Below, in pieces: positions 13,553 to 18,155 of a DNA stretch of 18,155 nt (its first letter is position 1; each line of letters begins with the position of its first letter). Source of the stretch: DATBLQ01 sp036555325. Lineage in GTDB: Bacteria > Pseudomonadota > Alphaproteobacteria > Rhizobiales > Aestuariivirgaceae. The stretch spans positions 1-18,155 of the forward strand of contig DATBLQ010000023.1 of assembly GCA_036555325.1 (NCBI GenBank). Reading direction: 5' to 3'. Under the pieces are notes generated by a model. That model did not search any database. It was not told where the DNA came from and worked only from the letters and a program-made list of their open reading frames with translations. Position numbers and translations under genes: made by a program.

Positions 13553-15736
13553 ATGACAGACCGGACAGCGAAGATAAAGGCGTCCAGGCATCCCTCCGGA
13601 CCAAGGTCTGTACCCGACAAGGACAAGGTCAGGAAAGTACTCGACGCTGTGAAGGATGACGGCCGTACCGCACTCACGGCGCCTGAAGGCAAGCTCGTAT
13701 GCGATGCCTACGGGATTCGGGTGCCCGACGAAGCCCTCGCGCACTCAAGTAGCGAGGCCGCCAAGCTCGCAGATGGCATTGGTTACCCGGTCGTGCTCAA
13801 GATCGTCTCCCCGGATATCCTGCACAAGACCGAGGCTGGTGGCGTGCTGATCGGCCTGAAAAACGCCGACGACGTTTCTAGGGGCTACGAGACGATTCTC
13901 GCCAATGCCAAGAAATACAGCGCCAGCGCCGAGATCGAGGGCGTCCAGGTTCAGCAGATGCTCACTGGCGGCCAGGAGGTCATCGTCGGAGCGGTCAGCG
14001 ATCCTAGTTTCGGCAAACTCGTGGCGTTTGGTCTCGGCGGCATTCTCGTCGAGGTCCTGAAGGACATCACCTTCCGCCTCGCGCCAGCCACCAAGGAAGA
14101 AGCGCTGTCGATGCTCGATGGCATCGAGGCAGCCGAGATGCTGAAAGGAGTACGCGGTAACGATCCGGTGGATCGCAATTCCCTCGCAGAACTTATTCAA
14201 AAAGTCGGCGAACTGATCAGCGACTTTCCCGAGATCGTCGAGATGGATCTCAATCCGGTATTCGCGACGACCGATAGCGCGACTGCTGCGGATGTGCGGA
14301 TCGTCGTTGATTTCACGCCAAAAGAAAAACGCTACCGACCGAAGGAGGAGGACATCGTCCGGCAGATGAACCGTATCATGAAGCCAGATGCGGTAGCGGT
14401 TATCGGAGCCTCCGCCGAAGACGGCAAGATCGGCAATTCGGTGATGAAGAACCTGATAAACGGCGGCTATCAGGGGAAGATCTATCCGATCCATCCGAAG
14501 GCCGACGAAATCCTGGGCCTTAGAGCCTACAAATCGGTCAAGGATGTGCCTGGCGAGATCGATGTCGCTGTGTTCGCCATTCCTGCGAAGTTTGTGGCGC
14601 AGGCCCTAGTGGAGTGTGGTGAGAAAAAAATACCAGGCGCGGTGCTTATCCCGTCCGGCTTCGCAGAGACCGGCAATGTGGAGGGGCAGAAGGAAATTCA
14701 GGAGATTGGGCGGAAATACGGAGTCCGTCTGATGGGCCCGAACATCTACGGTTTCTACTATACCCATAAGAACCTCTGCGCGACATTTTGCACGCCCTAT
14801 GACGTTAAGGGCCAGGCAGCGCTTTCCTCGCAGTCGGGCGGCATCGGCATGGCTATTATTGGCTTCAGCCGCTCGGCGAAGATGGGAGTTTCTGCGATCG
14901 TTGGTCTCGGCAATAAATCTGATCTCGATGAGGACGACCTTCTAATCTTCTTCGAGCAGGACGATAATACCCAGATTATCGCTCAACACTGCGAGGACCT
15001 GAAGGACGGTCGTGCGTTCGCTGAAGTCGCGCGACGGGTCACCAAGAAAAAACCGGTCATCGTACTAAAGGCCGGCCGCACATCGGCGGGCGCGAAAGCC
15101 GCCAGCTCCCACACGGGTGCGCTGGCAGGCAACGACAAGATCTATGAGGACATACTTCGGCAGTCCGGCGTCATACGGGCTCGCAGCCTGCGCGACATGC
15201 TGGAATTTGCGCGCGCCCTTCCCGTGCTACCGACGCCCAAGGGCGAGAATGTCGTGATCATTACCGGCGCCGGGGGATCCGGTGTGTTGCTATCGGATGC
15301 ATGCGTAGATAATGATCTTAGGCTCATGGCGATGCCGGATGACCTCGATGCCGCCTTCCGGAAGTTCATTCCGCCTTTCGGCGCGGCTGGCAATCCGGTC
15401 GACATCACCGGGGGCGAACCGCCCACCACGTACAAGAACACGATCAGGCTCGGCCTTGCAGACGACCGCATCCATGCACTCATTCTAGGTTACTGGCACA
15501 CGATCATCACCCCGCCGATGGTCTTTGCAAAACTTGTTGTCGAGGTCGTCGACGAGATGAGAGCAAAGGGGATTCACAAACCCATCGTCGCATCGCTCGC
15601 GGGCGATGTCGAGGTTGAGGAAGCCTCTGCGTACCTTTATGACCATGGAATACCCGCCTATCCTTATTCGACGGAGATTCCTGTTGCGGTACTTGGCTCC
15701 AAGTACAAATGGACCCGCAGCGCAGGCCTCCTCTGA
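13553..15736 (+). CDS. ADP-forming acyl-CoA synthetase (acetate-CoA ligase family), beta-alpha fusion
   Basis: The 727-residue product joins both subunits of an NDP-forming acyl-CoA synthetase in beta-alpha order. Residues about 25-255 form an ATP-grasp domain, with the relay histidine H91 in DILHKTEAGGV and the GLGGILVEVLKD and EMDLNPV motifs. Residues about 275-400 form the CoA-binding Rossmann domain (VAVIGAS at 281-287), followed by the ligase flavodoxin-like domains with the phosphohistidine H520 in SSHTGALAG. It interconverts acid + CoA + ATP and acyl-CoA + ADP + Pi in the cytosol. AGGAG sits before the ATG. As the last gene of the operon it could prime the Frc/lyase cycle by making the first CoA ester, or run in reverse on formyl-CoA to make ATP. 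Substrate not determined. Length is normal for fused members. Confidence 0.87.
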   Translation: MTDRTAKIKASRHPSGPRSVPDKDKVRKVLDAVKDDGRTALTAPEGKLVCDAYGIRVPDEALAHSSSEAAKLADGIGYPVVLKIVSPDILHKTEAGGVLIGLKNADDVSRGYETILANAKKYSASAEIEGVQVQQMLTGGQEVIVGAVSDPSFGKLVAFGLGGILVEVLKDITFRLAPATKEEALSMLDGIEAAEMLKGVRGNDPVDRNSLAELIQKVGELISDFPEIVEMDLNPVFATTDSATAADVRIVVDFTPKEKRYRPKEEDIVRQMNRIMKPDAVAVIGASAEDGKIGNSVMKNLINGGYQGKIYPIHPKADEILGLRAYKSVKDVPGEIDVAVFAIPAKFVAQALVECGEKKIPGAVLIPSGFAETGNVEGQKEIQEIGRKYGVRLMGPNIYGFYYTHKNLCATFCTPYDVKGQAALSSQSGGIGMAIIGFSRSAKMGVSAIVGLGNKSDLDEDDLLIFFEQDDNTQIIAQHCEDLKDGRAFAEVARRVTKKKPVIVLKAGRTSAGAKAASSHTGALAGNDKIYEDILRQSGVIRARSLRDMLEFARALPVLPTPKGENVVIITGAGGSGVLLSDACVDNDLRLMAMPDDLDAAFRKFIPPFGAAGNPVDITGGEPPTTYKNTIRLGLADDRIHALILGYWHTIITPPMVFAKLVVEVVDEMRAKGIHKPIVASLAGDVEVEEASAYLYDHGIPAYPYSTEIPVAVLGSKYKWTRSAGLL

Positions 15737-15890
15737 AGAGTTCGCACGGCAGCCACATGCACTGCGGCTTCCCGGTGTGGAGTGTGGTTAGGTTCCTGCA
15801 AGTGGACGGGCCGTTGTGAGTCGCTCCGCGATGATGAGATCAGATGTCCATACCGCAGAATTAAGACTGGACCGAAAAGGAGGGAGGCTT

Positions 15891-15926
15891 GTGACTGGCA
15901 GCGGCACTGCAACAACGATTAGGTGA
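15891..15926 (+). other. strong ribosome binding site in front of an 11-codon frame
   Basis: AAGGAGGGAGG (15877-15887) is followed 3 nt later by GTG 15891, which opens only 11 codons before TGA 15924-15926. So strong a Shine-Dalgarno with so short a frame suggests a leader peptide or the start of a gene that was lost. Apart from this, 15737-16010 holds nothing I recognise, including no clear terminator for the six-gene operon. Confidence 0.25.
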
Positions 15927-16010
15927 TTGTATGCTGCCGAGAACAGACTGTTAAACGGGATTCTCTGCGCCGAACGGCGATATCCGAATTCATCCATATA
16001 GGGGTGGGAA

Positions 16011-16274
16011 ATGGACCCTCAACCTCAGCAGTCTTCCGACGAGACACTCTGGCAAATGCTGGACACCCCAAACCCATGGCTGGTACGCACTGACGAGGGC
16101 CTCCTGAGGCCCCTGCACACCCTGCGAGAGGCGCTCTGGCAAGCCTGGAACGCGAATACCGAGGGCAGTATCGTTGTCTCGATCTTGAAGCTTCCCGAAA
16201 GGGACACCGTCATCGAAGCACCACAGATCCGGCGCTTGGCACTTCGACTAGTCCAGATTGCTCAAACTAAGTGA
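16011..16274 (+). CDS. hypothetical protein, 87 residues
   Basis: I do not recognise this protein. It begins MDPQPQQSSDETLWQMLDTP, is acidic and Trp-rich in its first half (W14, W23, W43, W46), then has a strand-like SIVVSIL and a helical, Arg/Leu-rich end (IRRLALRLVQIAQTK). There is no signal peptide and no membrane segment, so it should be a small soluble cytosolic protein. A G-rich GGGGTGGG (16001-16008) precedes the ATG by 2 nt, close for a ribosome binding site. It is separated from the carbonic anhydrase-like gene by 48 bp on the same strand and is probably co-transcribed with it. No competing frame covers the stretch. Confidence 0.5.
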   Translation: MDPQPQQSSDETLWQMLDTPNPWLVRTDEGLLRPLHTLREALWQAWNANTEGSIVVSILKLPERDTVIEAPQIRRLALRLVQIAQTK

Positions 16275-16322
16275 AGCAGCAGACTCGCGATTCGGCCCAA
16301 ATTTCATCACTGAGCAAAGCAA

Positions 16323-16853
16323 ATGCCGCTGTTTAGCCTATATGGAGAGAGCCCTGATATGGCACCTTCTAATCTCTGCTATGTCGCCGATACGGCGGCC
16401 GTTATTGGAAGGGTGAGGATCCGGATCGGTGCGAGCATCTGGTTCGGAGCGGTGCTTCGCGGCGATAACGAATGGATCGAAATTGGCGAGAAGACAAATA
16501 TTCAGGATAATTGCACGCTTCACACCGATCCGGGGTTCCCTCTGACGATTGGTTCAGGATGCACTGTGGGTCACAATGCCGTTCTTCATGGGTGCTCGAT
16601 TGGCAAGAACACATTAATTGGTATGGGTGCGATTCTGCTGAACGGCGCGACAATAGGAGACAATTGCGTAGTCGGAGCGGGTGCGCTGGTCGGCGAACGA
16701 AAGGCTGTGCCGGACAATAGCGTGGTCGTTGGCATGCCGGCACGCAAGATTCGGGATGTTGACGAGGCGATAATCAGGTCTAACGAGCGTTCCGCAGAGA
16801 TTTACTTTGACCGCTGGCGAATTTACTCATCCACTTTGCAACGTCTGTCGTAA
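16323..16853 (+). CDS. gamma-class carbonic anhydrase-like hexapeptide protein
   Basis: The 176-residue product is a left-handed beta-helix of hexapeptide repeats (about 26-135) with a C-terminal helix, the gamma-carbonic anhydrase/PaaY/CaiE fold, which forms trimers. The three zinc histidines are present: H67 (LHTD), H84 and H89 (GHNAVLHG), as are the conserved R46, D48 and Q61. The family interconverts CO2 and bicarbonate; PaaY-type members hydrolyse CoA thioesters and CaiE belongs to carnitine CoA metabolism. The start at 16323 is kept because MPLFSLYGESPDM matches family N-termini, although ATG 16359 has the better ribosome binding site (GGAGAGA at 16344-16350). Its place near an acyl-CoA operon makes a thioesterase or bicarbonate role plausible, but a 274-bp gap and another gene lie between. 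Confidence 0.85.
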   Translation: MPLFSLYGESPDMAPSNLCYVADTAAVIGRVRIRIGASIWFGAVLRGDNEWIEIGEKTNIQDNCTLHTDPGFPLTIGSGCTVGHNAVLHGCSIGKNTLIGMGAILLNGATIGDNCVVGAGALVGERKAVPDNSVVVGMPARKIRDVDEAIIRSNERSAEIYFDRWRIYSSTLQRLS

Positions 16854-16936
16854 TTACATCATTGGCTTACTGGAACTCGCCAATGTCGTCGACGCCGTGG
16901 GTAACCCGACACCATCATCAAAGTCCGTTTCGGCCT

Positions 16937-17147
16937 TACCTTGTCATGCCCGGACCGCCGCGCTAGCGGCGCGATCCGGGCATCTCTTGTGACCGCCCCG
17001 AGAAAAAGATGGCCGGATCAAGTCCGGCCATGACGTGTGAGGGAAAAGGAGAGGGATGAGATCGCCCCCGGGCATGCATCCCTCCCCCTTGTGGGGAGGG
17101 ACGCCGGCGCGTCAGCGACGGCAGGGTGGGGTTCCTTGTTTCGTCCG
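16937..17147 (+). repeat. dispersed composite hairpin repeat, copy C
   Basis: This is the first of two head-to-tail copies of a 211-bp unit in the 634-bp gene-free stretch 16854-17487. It contains an elaborate outer hairpin (TGCCCGGA at 16947-16954 with TCCGGGCA, enclosing GCCGC-GCTA-GCGGC), the CCGCCCCGAGAAAAAG linker, the perfect ATGGCCGGA-TCAAG-TCCGGCCAT stem-loop (17009-17031), and CCCTCCCC-CTTGT-GGGGAGGG (17080-17100) with the GCCGGCGCG tail. The linker is identical in copies A, C and D. Confidence 0.9.
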
Positions 17148-17345
17148 TACCTTGTCATGCCCGGACCGCCGCGCTAACGGCGCGATCCGGGCATCTCTTG
17201 TGACCGCCCCGAGAAAAAGATGGCCGGATCAAGTCCGGCCATGACGTGTGAGGGAAAAGGAGAGGGATGAGATCGCCCCCGGGCATGCATCCATCCCCCT
17301 TGTGGGGAGGGATACCGGCGCGTCAGCGACGGCAGGATGGGGCTC
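17148..17345 (+). repeat. dispersed composite hairpin repeat, copy D
   Basis: This directly follows copy C and is nearly identical to it; visible differences are CTAGCGG to CTAACGG in the first loop, CATCCCTCC to CATCCATCC and GGACGCC to GGATACC in the third hairpin, and a few tail bases. Copies C and D therefore arose by a recent tandem duplication, or by insertion of one copy beside another. Copy D's minus strand encodes the spurious MAGLDPAIFF-type peptide. Confidence 0.9.
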
Positions 17346-17370
17346 GTCCTCATCCTGCGAACCACAAGGC

Positions 17371-17416
17371 TCCCTCTCCCCTCGTGGGAGAGGGCGACGC
17401 GAAGCGTCGGGTGAGG
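17371..17416. repeat. second hairpin repeat (CCCTCTCCC/GGGAGAGGG type)
   Basis: CCCTCTCCC-CTCGT-GGGAGAGGG (17372-17394) is a perfect 9-bp stem, followed at once by CGACGC-GAA-GCGTCG (17395-17409), a 6-bp stem. The pair is a common intergenic repeat type in rhizobial genomes. A related half is present in copy B (1474-1500). It lies about 70 bp past the stop of the toxin gene, whose transcript end it may form on the minus strand. Confidence 0.65.
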
Positions 17417-17487
17417 GGGTAGGCAGCGATTCCACCCTTCGGGTCCCTCGAAGCGAGAGGGGCCAATCAATTTCTCCAAGTGTACGA

Positions 17488-17844
17488 CTATGGCTTTCTG
17501 GAAATTCTCTGCCGAAACCACTCCGCCACTTGATCTTTGTTTAGCGTGTGCTTGACGACGTCCAAAATCAGTTGCTCAACCGAGCTATTAATATTTTCTC
17601 CTTGCAATGAGTTTAGGTGATAGCCGCTTCGCTCTATTAAGAGCGTAACTAAGTAGAGAGCGGTTCTCTTGTTGCCGTCCACAAAGCCGTGATTGCTTGC
17701 CACGGACTCAACGAGTGCTGCGGCTTTCCTTTCGATAGTTTTGTCGTAGCCGACATAGGGGCGAGTGATCGCGGCTTCGATAGCGCCCAAATCGCGAATG
17801 CCGGCGAGGCCCCCGAACGTCAATGCCAGCCTATGGGCATCCAA
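17488..17844 (-). CDS. doc: death-on-curing (Doc/Fic family) toxin
   Basis: The frame shown (118 residues from TTG 17844) contains the Doc motif HGFVDGNKRTA with H52, F54, D56, N58, K59 and R60. Doc toxins carry Lys (GNK) where AMP-transferring Fic proteins have Gly, and phosphorylate EF-Tu, stopping translation. The GGLAGIRDLGAIEAAITRP segment near the N-terminus is also typical. The start is doubtful: the frame continues upstream as HYKITLADAL, which matches the family's first strand, but no ATG, GTG or TTG occurs there before the antitoxin's stop, and no ribosome binding site precedes TTG 17844. It follows the antitoxin gene by 31 nt and is surely co-transcribed with it. Translation may depend on coupling to the antitoxin. 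Confidence 0.85.
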   Translation of the reverse strand: MDAHRLALTFGGLAGIRDLGAIEAAITRPYVGYDKTIERKAAALVESVASNHGFVDGNKRTALYLVTLLIERSGYHLNSLQGENINSSVEQLILDVVKHTLNKDQVAEWFRQRISRKP

Positions 17845-17875
17845 GGCATCTGCTAACGTGATCTTGTAGTGTCTA

Positions 17876-18079
17876 TTAGCGATCGGCCAACCGAGCGAGT
17901 GCCACCGAGTACGTGGCGGTAGCCTCTTCCATTGTCTTTAAGGATTTCTTGCTCGTCTTGACTGTCCGCGTCTTGCCATCGCTATAGGTCACGTGCCACC
18001 GAGCGCCCTCCGCCAATGGCTTGACGTCTTTGGCGGTCGCGATCACTCGCCGGCTCCGGCCCTTTTTCGAAGAGCGCAT
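17876..18079 (-). CDS. presumed antitoxin of the Doc toxin, not Phd-like
   Basis: This 67-residue basic protein starts MRSSKKGRSRRVIATAKDVK and ends with a helix (SKKSLKTMEEATATYSVALA). ATG 18079 is chosen because GGAGAA lies 6-7 nt before it; an in-frame GTG at 18091 would overlap that site. The first gene of a Doc pair normally encodes a Phd/AbrB-type antitoxin, which binds DNA with its N-terminus and masks the toxin with its C-terminus. I do not see the Phd pattern here; instead a WHVTYSDGKTRTVKT strand pair precedes the helix. The basic N-terminus and the palindrome in its promoter fit DNA-binding autoregulation. The antitoxin role is inferred from position and size. Confidence 0.6.
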   Translation of the reverse strand: MRSSKKGRSRRVIATAKDVKPLAEGARWHVTYSDGKTRTVKTSKKSLKTMEEATATYSVALARLADR

Positions 18080-18100
18080 GTGTTTCTCCACTGACTTTCT

Positions 18101-18129
18101 AATATTGTGGGCTCACGAGTTAATGTCAA
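18101..18129 (-). promoter_or_regulatory. sigma-70-type promoter of the toxin-antitoxin pair
   Basis: On the minus strand TTGACA (18124-18129, perfect -35) is followed after exactly 17 nt by AATATT (18101-18106, 4 of 6 to the -10). Transcription would start near 18093, leaving a short leader with GGAGAA before the antitoxin ATG. Confidence 0.6.
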
Positions 18130-18141
18130 GCAAATGCTTGA
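18126..18141. promoter_or_regulatory. palindromic operator candidate over the -35 box
   Basis: TCAAGCA-AA-TGCTTGA is a perfect inverted repeat with 7-bp arms and a 2-bp centre. Its left arm overlaps the TTGACA -35 box of the toxin-antitoxin promoter, the usual place for an antitoxin or antitoxin-toxin complex to repress its own operon. Confidence 0.5.
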
Positions 18142-18155
18142 ATTACAATCACTTA

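Noticed and set aside
13745..14494. 249-residue minus-strand frame opposite the acyl-CoA synthetase
   Set aside because: The plus-strand frame has clear ATP-grasp motifs over this interval; the minus frame resembles nothing.
16359..16853. Downstream start for the carbonic anhydrase-like gene
   Set aside because: ATG 16359 has a better ribosome binding site, but the residues before it match the conserved family N-terminus.

Overview
The window looks like a chromosomal accessory stretch from an alphaproteobacterium, probably of the Hyphomicrobiales (Bradyrhizobium/Rhodopseudomonas-like). The clues are the high GC content, a SuhB-type phosphatase, a class III cyclase fused to a TolB-like domain and TPRs, a tripartite tricarboxylate transporter, and a dispersed GC-rich hairpin repeat that encodes the spurious peptide 'MAGLDPAIFF' on its minus strand. 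The genus is inference; no rRNA, tRNA or core marker is present.

Layout. 1-402: an unrecognised open frame with DnaA-box-like 9-mers, then repeat copy A. 403-1218 (-): an inositol-monophosphatase family gene. 1219-1683: repeat copy B and a 35-codon remnant of an integrase arm-type DNA-binding domain. 1684-3423 (+): adenylate cyclase/TolB-like/TPR protein. 3682-6396 (-): P2A-type (SERCA-like) cation ATPase. 6684-6779 (+): a 31-residue single-span membrane protein with a good ribosome binding site. 6780-7163: a promoter candidate, a 13-codon mini-ORF and a perfect 28-bp tandem repeat with a hairpin in each copy. 7164-15736 (+): a six-gene operon. 16011-16853 (+): an 87-residue unknown and a gamma-class carbonic anhydrase-like protein. 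16854-17487: two tandem 211-bp repeat copies (C, D) and another hairpin repeat. 17488-18141 (-): a Doc-type toxin, its presumed antitoxin, and a promoter overlapped by a palindrome.

The six-gene operon is the most interesting part. It encodes a solute-binding protein and two membrane subunits of a TctCBA transporter, a thiamine-diphosphate enzyme with 2-hydroxyacyl-CoA lyase (HACL) features rather than oxalyl-CoA decarboxylase features, a very YfdW-like formyl-CoA transferase (Frc), and an ADP-forming acyl-CoA synthetase. Classical oxalate catabolism pairs Frc with oxalyl-CoA decarboxylase: formyl-CoA made by the decarboxylase is used by Frc to activate the next oxalate. Here the decarboxylase seems to be replaced by a HACL-like lyase. 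That suggests an analogous cycle: a 2-hydroxy acid is imported, activated with CoA from formyl-CoA, and cleaved to an aldehyde or ketone plus new formyl-CoA. The synthetase would prime the cycle or recover energy from formyl-CoA. The substrate is unknown and the cycle is inference from gene content.

The edges (repeats, integrase scrap, toxin-antitoxin pair) suggest a region that has been rearranged or gained by transfer, although no complete mobile element is visible.
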